Source: a virus. From it: 39,119 bases of DNA. The translations under genes and the position numbers were made by a program. The first letter of the stretch is position 1; the number at the start of each line of letters is the position of its first letter. Of the stretch, positions 5,822 through 12,866 are shown one piece after another. The notes below the pieces were generated by a model, which saw nothing but the letters and a program-made list of their open reading frames with translations, did no database searches and was not told the DNA's origin. Location of the stretch: positions 1 through 39,119 of IMG/VR virus record IMGVR_UViG_3300042355_000402; one strand, given 5' to 3'.

Positions 5822-6627
5822 ACCTATTTCACGACCATTTCCAGAACTTCAAGCGGTACAACATTCCACGCGCACAACTGATGATTGCAGATATTCCGTA
5901 CAACATCGGAATAAATGCCTACGGGTCAAATCCGTCATGGTATGTCGGTGGCGATAACGCGAATGGTGAAAGCGAACTTGCCGGTAAAGAGTTTTTCGAT
6001 ACCGACAAGGATTTCCGCGTGCCTGAATTCATGCATTTCTGTTCGACACTGATGATAAAGGAGCCGAAGGAAACAGGGCGCGCACCGGCAATGATTGTTT
6101 TTTGTGCTTTCGAGCAACAGTTTCAACTGATCGAAGAAGCAAAAAAACACGGATTGAACAAATACATCAATCTTGTTTTCCGTAAGAACTTTTCAGCGCA
6201 AGTCCTGAAAGCAAACATGCGCGTTGTTGGGAATTGCGAGTATGGATTGATTCTCTACCGCGACAAGCTGCCGAAATTCAACAATCACGGGAAGATGGTT
6301 TTTAACTGCATCGATTGGGAAAAAGACTCGTCTTCACCAAAGATTCACCCTACACAAAAGCCCGTAAATCTCATTGAGCGTCTGATTAGTATTTTCACGG
6401 ATGAGGGCGATGTCGTTATTGATCCATGTGCGGGTAGCGGATCAACGCTTATTGCTGCGCACAATATCGGACGCCGTGGGTACGGGTTCGAGATTAAGAA
6501 AGAGTTTTACCTTTCCGCAAGCCAATGGATTGAACAGAACCAGCAACAAGGATCAATTTTCCCATCGTTGCATCAGCGTGAGAATAAAGCGACTCGGCAG
6601 GCTTCGCTCATTGAGGTGGCGGCATGA
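5818..6627 (+). CDS. DNA methyltransferase, N6-adenine/N4-cytosine type (orphan)
   Basis: Encodes 269 aa; ATG at 5818 overlaps the upstream stop. The catalytic motif IV is D-I-P-Y at residues 25-28, a variant of DPPY. HPTQKP is at 177-182 and the SAM-binding motif I DPCAGSGST is at 202-210. The order (catalytic motif, target region, SAM motif) is that of beta-class amino methyltransferases. It methylates an exocyclic amino group in a short DNA target, probably to protect phage DNA from host restriction. No restriction gene is adjacent, so it is an orphan. Ile for the first Pro in motif IV is tolerated in known enzymes. Confidence 0.88.
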   Translation: MNLFHDHFQNFKRYNIPRAQLMIADIPYNIGINAYGSNPSWYVGGDNANGESELAGKEFFDTDKDFRVPEFMHFCSTLMIKEPKETGRAPAMIVFCAFEQQFQLIEEAKKHGLNKYINLVFRKNFSAQVLKANMRVVGNCEYGLILYRDKLPKFNNHGKMVFNCIDWEKDSSSPKIHPTQKPVNLIERLISIFTDEGDVVIDPCAGSGSTLIAAHNIGRRGYGFEIKKEFYLSASQWIEQNQQQGSIFPSLHQRENKATRQASLIEVAA

Positions 6628-7562
6628 ACCTTATCGACGCCTCAATCGACTTGTCGCAATTCACCGAGCCGGAAAACGTTCATCAGGTTCGAGACGCCAG
6701 CCGATTCAAGAAGCGCACGCTTGATGTACTCAACCACAAGGCCGGCGCTGTTGGTGTGCCGATGCCTTGGGAAAAGACCCGGGATCTTATCGAGCTTCGC
6801 CCGGGCGAGTTGTCGATTTGGTCTGGTTACAAGGGCCACGGCAAAAGCCAGCTTCTGTCGCAAGTCATGCTGCACTGCATGCGGCTGTGCAACAAAGTCC
6901 TAATCATCAGCCCGGAATTCAAGCCAGAGGAAGTGTTAGCCCGTAAGTGCCGGCAGGACTCAGGATCAAGCCGCCCGCCGAAGGGCTTTGTCGATGACTG
7001 GTTCGAGTACGCAAAGACGCGGCTGTGGCTGTTCGACCATCAAGGCGCACTAAAGCCCGACAACGTGGTTGCGCTATGCCGCTACGCCGTGGTGACGCAT
7101 GGCGTGCAGCACATCGTTATCGACTCACTGATGAAGTGCGGTATCGGTGTTGGGTCTGACGACTACAGCAAGCAGAAGCACTTTGTCGATAAGTTGCAGT
7201 CCGTCGCGCATCAGGCAGGGCCGCACATTCACCTGGTTGCTCACGCACGCAAGGGAAGCAGCGACGACACGCCACCGGGGCTGCACGACGTGAAAGGCAC
7301 GTCAGAGATAGGCGACATGGCCGAGAACGTTTTCACAGTCTGGCGCAACAAGCCGAAGCATAAGGCCATGAGCAGCGGCGATATGGGAAAGAGCCATGAG
7401 CCGGATGCAATCCTGACGTGCGAATCGCAGCGCAACGGTTCCGGCTGGAATGGCGCGTTGCAGTTCTGGTTCGATCCTCAGTCCGGCCAGTTTCTCGAAT
7501 CGCCAAACGATGCGCCGAAAAGCTATCAGCCAGTCAGCCTGAATACGGAGGTGGAATTTTGA
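6624..7562 (+). CDS. replicative DNA helicase, DnaB/RecA-like ATPase
   Basis: Encodes 312 aa. Walker A is GYKGHGKS at 68-75 and Walker B is HIVIDS at 163-168. An H-L-V-A-H-A-R-K segment around residue 210 fits the DnaB/gp4 H4-type motif, followed by a GTSEIGDMAENVFTVWRN sensor region. It is only the RecA-fold core, without a DnaB N-terminal domain or a primase domain, so primase must come from elsewhere. Next to an initiator gene it is the expected fork helicase. ATGA overlap upstream; the downstream gene starts on a TTG that overlaps its stop. Confidence 0.85.
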   Translation: MNLIDASIDLSQFTEPENVHQVRDASRFKKRTLDVLNHKAGAVGVPMPWEKTRDLIELRPGELSIWSGYKGHGKSQLLSQVMLHCMRLCNKVLIISPEFKPEEVLARKCRQDSGSSRPPKGFVDDWFEYAKTRLWLFDHQGALKPDNVVALCRYAVVTHGVQHIVIDSLMKCGIGVGSDDYSKQKHFVDKLQSVAHQAGPHIHLVAHARKGSSDDTPPGLHDVKGTSEIGDMAENVFTVWRNKPKHKAMSSGDMGKSHEPDAILTCESQRNGSGWNGALQFWFDPQSGQFLESPNDAPKSYQPVSLNTEVEF

Positions 7563-7885
7563 GCAAATTGACTGTGACGAGGCAATTCCGCGATGACTTC
7601 GAGATGTTCGCAGATGATCGGATTGCTACGGGGGTTTTCCTGCCGGAAGAAATCGAAGGTCTGCGAAAGTTGATCCGCATTGACCTGACACCGGGGCCGG
7701 ATCAGTTGCGCGGTGAATGCGAATACCTGAACAGCAAAGGCGTGGCGCAGCCGGCTGTGATTGATGACGAGGTGGAACGCTATCGACTGTGGGCGGCGTT
7801 CTTCGCTGACGAGTGCGAAAGCATCCGCAAGCAGCGGAGAAACAGCGCAGCCGGCATAAACGAGCGCATGAAGGTGGCAGCATGA
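7559..7885 (+). CDS. hypothetical protein of the replication operon
   Basis: Encodes 108 aa from TTG at 7559. The unusual start is supported by a strong GGAGGTG ribosome site five nt upstream and by the overlap with the helicase stop. The product is helical and acidic: VTRQFRDDFEMFADDRIATGVFLPEEIEGL, then a Trp-containing helix RYRLWAAFFADECESIRKQ. No recognised domain; possibly helicase-associated by position. Confidence 0.65.
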   Translation: MSKLTVTRQFRDDFEMFADDRIATGVFLPEEIEGLRKLIRIDLTPGPDQLRGECEYLNSKGVAQPAVIDDEVERYRLWAAFFADECESIRKQRRNSAAGINERMKVAA

Positions 7886-8136
7886 CCGAATCTGATATTG
7901 CGTGTTATCGGGTGAATTATGAGCAGGCAGCATGGGATCGGGCGGAAGCAGAGAAGGGGTTTTTTTGCGCACCGATTGGCGCTGTTCATGCGGTTAATGC
8001 GCTGTGCGATGAGGTAGAGCGGCTACGGGCGGCGATTATTCAGACGCTCAACGAAAACGGGCATCTTGCCGATGGCGACAACTGCACGCTGATTGCTCTG
8101 AAACGCGCAATGCCTGATTGGGAGTTGCCGGAATGA
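7882..8136 (+). CDS. small phage protein
   Basis: Encodes 84 aa with ATGA overlaps at both ends. A helical ACYRVNYEQAAWDRAEAEKGF segment is followed by a leucine-rich coiled region ALCDEVERLRAAIIQTLNENG, a pattern frequent in small phage proteins of nin-type regions. Function unknown. Confidence 0.65.
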   Translation: MTESDIACYRVNYEQAAWDRAEAEKGFFCAPIGAVHAVNALCDEVERLRAAIIQTLNENGHLADGDNCTLIALKRAMPDWELPE

Positions 8137-8603
8137 CCGACAAGCTAACAATTCGCCTATGGGAGCCGACACAAGCGCACGCCGCACTGGCCGAGGCTTG
8201 GCGGCACGTCAAGCAATGGATACTCGCCGGCCATCGCCTGATTCTGGAAATTCGCCCGGAGACGCGCAGCGACCGGCAGAACAAGCTGTTGCACGCGCTG
8301 TTTGGCGACGTCTCGAAGCAATCCGAGTGGATGGGCAAGCGGCGCACGCCGGCTGAGTGGAAGGTGCTATTCATCAGCGGCCATGCTGTCATCACGAAGT
8401 CTGGCGCCGAACTATTGCCGGGGCTGGAGGGCGAATTCGTCAATATCCGCGAGTCGTCGGCAAAGATGGGCATCAGGCGCATGAACAGCTTGATTGAGTA
8501 CGTGATGGCCTACGCGGTAAGCAATGGCGTCGAGTTGCGCGAGTCTAAGCAGTGGATGGAAGTCGATCAGGAAACCGGGGAAATTTTGGAGAGGGCGGCA
8601 TGA
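8133..8603 (+). CDS. ninB: NinB-like recombination protein
   Basis: Encodes 156 aa. The segments ILEIRPETRSDRQNKLLHALFGDVSKQ, TPAEWKVLFISGHAV and SLIEYVMAYAVSNGVEL are those of the NinB/Orf family (lambda Orf). Orf is a dimeric ssDNA-binding recombination mediator that helps load recombinases in place of host RecFOR. The length is close to the family norm (about 146-160 aa). It is directly followed by NinG, as in lambda. ATGA overlaps on both sides. Confidence 0.88.
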   Translation: MTDKLTIRLWEPTQAHAALAEAWRHVKQWILAGHRLILEIRPETRSDRQNKLLHALFGDVSKQSEWMGKRRTPAEWKVLFISGHAVITKSGAELLPGLEGEFVNIRESSAKMGIRRMNSLIEYVMAYAVSNGVELRESKQWMEVDQETGEILERAA

Positions 8604-9193
8604 TCATTCCGTCCGCCAAGACCAGAATCATCAAGGTCAAACGCTGCAAGGCGATGGGATGCGATAACGATTTTATGCCGTTGCGCCCGATGCAGCGTGC
8701 GTGCTGTCCGACTTGTGCGCTGGCAATCGTAGCCGCTGCGAACGCCAAGAAGGCGCTGGCCGCAGCCAAGCAGGACAGGAAAGAGACGAAGGCCAAACTG
8801 GAAAAGTTCAAGAGCCGCACCGACCACGCCAACGACACCCAAAAGGTGTTCAACGCTCTACGCCGCGAGCAGTGCCTGGCGCTCGGGATGGGCTGCATAT
8901 CATGCGATACGCACAAAGCGCTCCAGTTCCACGCAGGACACTACCAGAACGTCAAGACACACAAGGCGCTGCGCTTCCACCCGGAAAATGTTTGGCTTCA
9001 GTGTTCCCAGTGCAACAGCGACGAAGGCGGCAACAAGATCGAGTACCGCAAGCGGCTGGTCAATCTGATCGGCGTTGAAAAGGTCGAGTGGCTTGAGTCT
9101 GGTCATGAGGCCAAGCGATGGGAGATTGATGAGCTTAAGGCGTTGAAGTCTGAATTCGCAAAACAACTCAGGGAGCTACGCAATGGCAATTGA
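8600..9193 (+). CDS. ninG: NinG/Rap-like recombination nuclease
   Basis: Encodes 197 aa. An N-terminal zinc module has CKAMGC and CCPTC cysteines (residues 12-36). A basic coiled-coil helix of Lys/Ala follows, and then the C-terminal core with CISC, FHAGHYQN and WLQCSQCNSDEGGN. That core is the HNH-like zinc fold of NinG (lambda Rap), a structure-specific nuclease acting on recombination intermediates. Full family length. The start ATG overlaps the NinB stop. Confidence 0.9.
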   Translation: MIIPSAKTRIIKVKRCKAMGCDNDFMPLRPMQRACCPTCALAIVAAANAKKALAAAKQDRKETKAKLEKFKSRTDHANDTQKVFNALRREQCLALGMGCISCDTHKALQFHAGHYQNVKTHKALRFHPENVWLQCSQCNSDEGGNKIEYRKRLVNLIGVEKVEWLESGHEAKRWEIDELKALKSEFAKQLRELRNGN

Positions 9194-9419
9194 GCAATTC
9201 GGCATCGCCCTCTTTGGCGTCACAGCCATCTGGCTATCGCAGGACAGCCGGCCAGCTTATAGCCGATGGGCTTGCGTCTTCGGCTTGATCGGCCAGCCGT
9301 TCTGGTTCTACGCAACGTGGCAGGCAGAACAGTGGGGGATGTTTGCGCTGTGCTTACTGTACTCACTGGCGTGGGGTAAAGGATTCAAAACTAACTGGAT
9401 TGGGACAAGGCATGAGTGA
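9183..9419 (+). CDS. small integral membrane protein
   Basis: Encodes 78 aa. Start overlaps the NinG end by 11 nt. Two to three hydrophobic segments (IEQFGIALFGVTAIWL, WACVFGLIGQPFWFYATW, GMFALCLLYSLAWGKG) indicate an inner-membrane protein. Similar small membrane proteins sit in early regions of many proteobacterial phages. Function unknown. Confidence 0.7.
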   Translation: MAIEQFGIALFGVTAIWLSQDSRPAYSRWACVFGLIGQPFWFYATWQAEQWGMFALCLLYSLAWGKGFKTNWIGTRHE

Positions 9420-9642
9420 CGTAATAGACGACGGCTGCGACCGCGAGCAGCAAGACCGAGACACAGCCATTGCCGTAGCCCGGTTGCAGGCCGTGCCGGT
9501 AGCCGTTCATTTCACCCATTGCCAGTTCTGCGGCGATCCGACCGATGATGGCAAGAAATTCTGCAGCTACGGGCCGGAATCCTGCGCAACAGAGAGTAGC
9601 TGGTATCAGCGGATATTGCAGCGAACAGGGGTGGCGCGATAA
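9412..9642 (+). CDS. small zinc-finger-like protein
   Basis: Encodes 76 aa from ATG at 9412. C-terminal half has H-C-Q-F-C-G-D and K-F-C-S-Y-G-P-E-S-C: a four-cysteine treble-clef-like site as in DksA/TraR-type and related phage fingers, but the spacing is not the classic one. The N-terminal half is Asp/Glu-rich. It may bind RNA polymerase or nucleic acid; unproven. Confidence 0.65.
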   Translation: MSDVIDDGCDREQQDRDTAIAVARLQAVPVAVHFTHCQFCGDPTDDGKKFCSYGPESCATESSWYQRILQRTGVAR

Positions 9643-10121
9643 TGACCGATACCCCGCTGATTCGCCGACAAACGACCGTAGATCGCACAATCTACGTCTC
9701 GACGCGGGATGTGCTGCGACAAATACAAATCCTCGCGATCGACGAATTCACGACCAGAGAGATTGCCGAATCAATGCAATCTGCGCATCGCGGTATCGAC
9801 CCGGCGCGGCTGGAGTATGCGGTAAGAACAGCAGTAAAGTGGCTCGTGACGCGCGGAGATGTTCGCCCAGTCGGCGCGCGCAAGCACTACACGGTGACGC
9901 ATGGCGCTCAATATTGGGCAACGACTTATGGACACGTAGAGCGCGGCGCTGATTGGCTGCAAATCCAGAAAGGCGACCCACTGACCTACGTGCTGGAAAA
10001 GGAAGCGCGTTCGTGCAAGGGCTGCTATTACAAGTCGAGCCTATGGGGCGTATGGATTTGCACAAAGAAGAACAAGGTAGCGGAAAGTAAATGTAGTAAA
10101 TACCGGGAGGAAGTGGAATGA
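9642..10121 (+). CDS. HTH protein with C-terminal cysteine cluster
   Basis: Encodes 159 aa; TAATG overlap with the upstream stop. Residues 20-85 look like a winged helix (VSTRDVLRQIQILAIDEFTT, REIAESM, VRTAVKWLVTRGDVRPVG, KHYTVT). Residues 124-152 contain four cysteines (SCKGCYY...WICTKKN...KCSKY) that could bind zinc or an iron-sulfur cluster. Probably a DNA-binding regulator in the nin-like block. Confidence 0.7.
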   Translation: MTDTPLIRRQTTVDRTIYVSTRDVLRQIQILAIDEFTTREIAESMQSAHRGIDPARLEYAVRTAVKWLVTRGDVRPVGARKHYTVTHGAQYWATTYGHVERGADWLQIQKGDPLTYVLEKEARSCKGCYYKSSLWGVWICTKKNKVAESKCSKYREEVE

Positions 10122-10462
10122 ATCAAGACCTAGCCAGAGCTGAAGCTGTTGTTGGTATCCTGAAAGATTGGGCCGACTCGATGAAAGGCCGTGGTAATCG
10201 TCTCGGATACCCTGCCAAATCTTGCGGCTTTCAGTCTGGCTACGTCTCTGCGACGTTTGAAGATATGTGCAGAATGGCAGACATTGAACGCAACAGGATT
10301 GTCGATACCTGCATTGACGATATGGACAATCCGGCGCACAAAGCCGCGATTTACTCTAGATACCTCGCTGCTGTGTTCAGGATGCGCGATTACGAGAATG
10401 CTCTGGCAGAGGCTCATGTAACTCTGATGCAGGCATTCACGAAAAAGGGCATTTTGTGGTGA
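10118..10462 (+). CDS. putative late antiterminator, Q-like
   Basis: Encodes 114 aa. The pattern G-x-G-N-R-L-G-Y-P...FQSGYVSA...DIERNRIVDTCIDDMDNPAHKAAIYSRYL is that of short phage proteins placed just before terminase genes and often related to antitermination protein Q. In these, a D-x-x-I-x-x-M-P-x-x-x-K...I-x-x-R-Y helix pair resembles a sigma region 4 HTH. The location, last early gene, with a promoter, a structured leader and two terminators directly downstream, is exactly where Q sits in lambdoid phages. Sequence similarity alone is weak. Confidence 0.55.
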   Translation: MNQDLARAEAVVGILKDWADSMKGRGNRLGYPAKSCGFQSGYVSATFEDMCRMADIERNRIVDTCIDDMDNPAHKAAIYSRYLAAVFRMRDYENALAEAHVTLMQAFTKKGILW

Positions 10463-10491
10463 TTGACAAATAACCGATTTCGTGCCAATAT
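10463..10491 (+). promoter_or_regulatory. candidate late promoter (pR'-like)
   Basis: A perfect TTGACA at 10463-10468 begins right after the stop of the Q-like gene. Seventeen bp later is CAATAT (10486-10491), a weak -10. A strong -35 with a poor -10 is compatible with a factor-controlled late promoter. Predicted RNA start about 10498. Confidence 0.5.
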
Positions 10492-10567
10492 CCGCCTGTG
10501 TGGGGGAAAGTTGCCCCCAAAAATCAGCCTCTCCGAGAAATCCAAGGGGCTTTGTATCAAGACGCAT

Positions 10568-10641
10568 GGCGATTCAAATGGCCTAGCCTCGGCAACGGTT
10601 GCGCGTTGCAGTAAAGCGGGGTTCGCATCCCGGAGTTGCCA
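10568..10641 (+). other. tRNA-like fold inside the leader
   Basis: GGCGATT (10568-10574) pairs over seven positions, with two G-U, to AGTTGCC (10634-10640). GCAAC/GTTGC (10592-10596, 10605-10609) makes an anticodon-type stem with an 8-nt loop. The segment 10617-10633 forms a T-arm with a TTCGCAT loop and one G-G mismatch. Total length with discriminator is 74 nt. The D-arm is poor and no CCA is encoded, so it is a tRNA mimic or a decayed tRNA, not a normal tRNA. Confidence 0.3.
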
Positions 10642-10735
10642 GCCGTGTTGATGAATGCGCAGTCCCGTCCAATGGGGAGCCACGCTCGATCAGCCCCTAA
10701 TAAGGGTATCCGCAAGGATGTGGCAATTATTCTCA

Positions 10736-10758
10736 AGTCGCTTAGGCGGCTTTTTTTT
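10736..10758 (+). terminator. intrinsic terminator (tR'-like)
   Basis: AGTCGC-TTAG-GCGGCT stem (one G-U) followed by eight T. It lies between the putative late promoter and the late genes, so late expression would need read-through. Confidence 0.8.
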
Positions 10759-10774
10759 CGTCTATCGGAAAGCT

Positions 10775-10936
10775 ATGGATCGCCAGCCAATCGACTCGGA
10801 TCACTTCCGCAAGCTGGCGTCTATCGAGCTAGAGACGGATGAGCAGATAGCCGAATACGTCTCTGCCGTACTGAATGGCGAATTGATCCACGCAGATCAA
10901 CCAGAACCAACACACGAACTCCTCCGCTCCTCGTGA
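10775..10936 (+). CDS. 53-aa hypothetical protein between two terminators
   Basis: ATG at 10775 with GGAAAG just upstream. The product is acidic and helical (SDHFRKLASIELETDEQIAEYVSAVL), with a hydrophilic tail. Placed between the terminators at 10736 and 10941, so it would only be expressed well when transcription reads through. Function unknown. Confidence 0.5.
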   Translation: MDRQPIDSDHFRKLASIELETDEQIAEYVSAVLNGELIHADQPEPTHELLRSS

Positions 10937-10940
10937 GTTT

Positions 10941-10963
10941 GCCCGCTATGTGCGGGCTTTTTT
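10941..10963 (+). terminator. intrinsic terminator before terminase
   Basis: Perfect GCCCGC-TATGT-GCGGGC hairpin followed by TTTTTT (through 10963). Second strong terminator in the late leader, which strengthens the case for antitermination control. Confidence 0.85.
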
Positions 10964-10997
10964 ACATCCGCAGTACAAGCACTGTCGAAAGCCCTCT

Positions 10998-11195
10998 ATG
11001 CCGACACCAGAGATCAAAGCGGTGATCAATGCCGCTCGCCAGTACGAATCTGACGAGGCAAAGCTGACTTTGCTCAAAGCACAAAAGGCGCAATGTCAAT
11101 CGCAGATTTTCAGTATAAACACGCAAATCGCCGAAGTGGTCGATCTGGTCGCTATCAGCAAAGCAGCATTGAAGGCCGCAGCTAACGAAATCTAA
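10998..11195 (+). CDS. 65-aa coiled-coil protein upstream of terminase
   Basis: I chose ATG at 10998; an earlier in-frame start would lie in the terminator. The peptide is one long helix (IKAVINAARQYESDEAKLTLL then AQCQSQIFSINTQIAEVVDL) with heptad spacing of hydrophobic residues. Weak ribosome site. It may assist TerS, judged by position only. Confidence 0.5.
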   Translation: MPTPEIKAVINAARQYESDEAKLTLLKAQKAQCQSQIFSINTQIAEVVDLVAISKAALKAAANEI

Positions 11196-11234
11196 ACACG
11201 CATCAAGCGTGACTAACCCACGGGAGTCACCAGC

Positions 11235-11489
11235 ATGGCAGCACGAAAAAACAAACCGCTACACGACGACAAAACCAAAGAACGCATCAGGGCGAGTCAG
11301 CTGCTTAACCGGCTGAATTCCTTTGCTATTGGTGAAATCGAGATGACAGCCGCTCAAGTCAATGCCGCAAAGATCGTGATAGGCAAGGTTGTGCCGGATT
11401 TGAAGTCTGTCGAACTAGCAAACAGGGACGGCGAGGAACTAAAAACCGTTTCGCGCATCGTTAGAGAAATTGTCGATCCTGCGCATTGA
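11235..11489 (+). CDS. terS: terminase small subunit (putative)
   Basis: Encodes 84 aa with GGGAG before ATG. It has a basic N-terminus (AARKNKPLHDDKTKERIRASQLLNRL) that could bind DNA, then a MTAAQVNAAKIVIGKVVPDLKSVEL helix segment typical of short phage proteins annotated as small terminase subunits. The gene overlaps the large subunit by 20 nt. It should recognise the packaging site and recruit TerL. The length is short for a TerS, so the assignment rests largely on position and the helix signature. Confidence 0.65.
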   Translation: MAARKNKPLHDDKTKERIRASQLLNRLNSFAIGEIEMTAAQVNAAKIVIGKVVPDLKSVELANRDGEELKTVSRIVREIVDPAH

Positions 11490-12687
11490 GACGCCGCGCG
11501 CCTTTGTCCCGCTGCTGCAAGATGCGCGGTATAAGGGCGCACACGGCGGACGAGGTAGCGGCAAGTCACACTTTTTTGCTGAGGCCCTGGTAGAGCGCTG
11601 TCTGATCAATCCCGGAACGCGCTGGGCTTGTATTCGAGAGGTGCAGAAATCGCTTGAGCAGTCAGTTAAGCGGCTGCTGGAAGACAAGATTGAGTCGCTT
11701 GGTGTTGGCGCACAGTTCGTCGTCAAACAATTCGAGATTGAGACGCCAGGCGGTGGTCTGATCATCTTTCAGGGGATGCAGAACCACACGGCGGACAGTA
11801 TCAAGTCGCTCGAAGGCTTTGACGGCGCATGGGTAGAAGAAGCGCAGAGTTTGAGCCAGCGCAGCCTTGATCTGCTTAGACCGACGATCCGCAAAGAGAG
11901 TAGCGAATTGTGGTTTAGCTGGAACCCGTCGATGGATACTGATCCGGTAGATGTGCTGTTGCGCGGTGAGCAGTTGCCGCCCGGCGCCGTTGTCGTTCAG
12001 GCAAACTATCGTGACAATCCGTGGCTGCCTCAAGTGTTGCGCGATGAACTTGAATACGATCAGCGTCGCGACCCGGACAAGTTCGCGCACGTCTGGCTCG
12101 GAGAGTATCAGCGCAACAGTCAGTCGCGGGTGTTCCGCAACTGGATCATTGAGGACTTCGAGACACCGAAGGGCGCAACGCACTACCAAGGCGCGGATTG
12201 GGGCTTCTCGGTCGATCCTTCGTGCCTGATCCGTTGCCACATTGACGGCAGACGGCTGTATATCGACCATGAGGCGTATATGGTCGGCTGCGAGATTGAC
12301 AACCTGCCGCACCTGTTCCGGCAAGTGCCAGAGTCTGAAAAGTGGTGGATTACTGCCGACTCAGCCAGGCCTGAAACGATTGATTACATGCAGCGTCATG
12401 GCTACCCGCGCATTGTGCCGGCGACCAAGGGCGCGAAGTCAGTGGAAGAAGGCATTCAGTTCCTGCAGTCCTACGACATCGTTGTGCATCCGCGCTGTAA
12501 GCATGTGATCGACGAACTGACGCTGTACAGCTACAAGACTGACCCGCTGACCGGGCAGATACTGCCGATCCTGCAGGACAAGAATAACCACATGATCGAC
12601 AGCCTCCGTTATGCCTGCGAAGGCGTGCGCAAGGCTGGGCCGGCCAAGTGGGAACCGATCAAATATCAGAACGCAGGCATTGTATGA
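11470..12687 (+). CDS. terL: terminase large subunit
   Basis: Encodes 405 aa from TTG at 11470, the first possible start giving the conserved RYKGAHGGRGSGKS region. Walker A is GGRGSGKS at 26-33 and Walker B plus catalytic Glu is WVEEA at 121-125. The nuclease carboxylates are Asp243 (GADWGFSVDPS), Asp297 (ITADSARPE) and Asp377 (HMIDSLRYA). This is the two-domain motor-nuclease of the Terminase_3 type that cuts concatemers and drives DNA into the prohead. TTG start and TerS overlap suggest coupled translation. Stop overlaps the next ATG. Confidence 0.93.
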   Translation: MSILRIETPRAFVPLLQDARYKGAHGGRGSGKSHFFAEALVERCLINPGTRWACIREVQKSLEQSVKRLLEDKIESLGVGAQFVVKQFEIETPGGGLIIFQGMQNHTADSIKSLEGFDGAWVEEAQSLSQRSLDLLRPTIRKESSELWFSWNPSMDTDPVDVLLRGEQLPPGAVVVQANYRDNPWLPQVLRDELEYDQRRDPDKFAHVWLGEYQRNSQSRVFRNWIIEDFETPKGATHYQGADWGFSVDPSCLIRCHIDGRRLYIDHEAYMVGCEIDNLPHLFRQVPESEKWWITADSARPETIDYMQRHGYPRIVPATKGAKSVEEGIQFLQSYDIVVHPRCKHVIDELTLYSYKTDPLTGQILPILQDKNNHMIDSLRYACEGVRKAGPAKWEPIKYQNAGIV

Positions 12688-12866
12688 GCGATTCGTTAAT
12701 TGCTCGCGTCCGCAAGATGGAAGCGCGGATTGTTGAGCTTGAAAAGCAGTTCATCGAATTGCTATCAGACAAGAAAGAACCTCTCCATGGCACGATCAGA
12801 GTTAAGCGACGCGGAAATACTGGCGAAGATTCAAGCCGAGGAAACGCAAGCGTACGGCCTGAATGA
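12684..12866 (+). CDS. small coiled-coil protein overlapping the portal start
   Basis: ATG at 12684 overlaps the terL stop (ATGA). The first 32 residues (SLIARVRKMEARIVELEKQF) are a leucine-zipper-like helix, and the last 27 are encoded in the overlap with the portal gene in another frame. Small coiled-coil genes between terL and portal occur in related podoviruses. Moderately supported. Confidence 0.5.
   Translation: MSDSLIARVRKMEARIVELEKQFIELLSDKKEPLHGTIRVKRRGNTGEDSSRGNASVRPE

Larger units (their letters stand above)
10498..10758 (+). ncRNA. candidate ~260-nt structured leader RNA
   Basis: No credible gene lies in this stretch. It opens with a hairpin TGGGGG/CCCCCA (10501-10519). A tRNA-like segment follows (10568-10641). 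Next are small hairpins such as TCCC/GGGA (10653-10677) and ATCC/GGAT (10709-10720). It ends in a strong intrinsic terminator at 10736-10758. With the TTGACA upstream this resembles the lambda 6S RNA, the terminated leader made from pR' when Q is absent. Some of it could also be the packaging (pac) signal, which often lies near TerS. Not experimentally known. Confidence 0.45.

Noticed and set aside
10591-10640. Functional tRNA starting at GGCAAC (10591)
   Set aside because: Only 50 nt lie between the paired ends, too short for all arms; the 74-nt version from 10568 fits better but is still atypical.
12648-12683. Extended N-terminus of the small coiled-coil gene after terL
   Set aside because: The ATG at 12684 overlapping the terL stop is the natural coupled start; the upstream extension lies fully inside terL.
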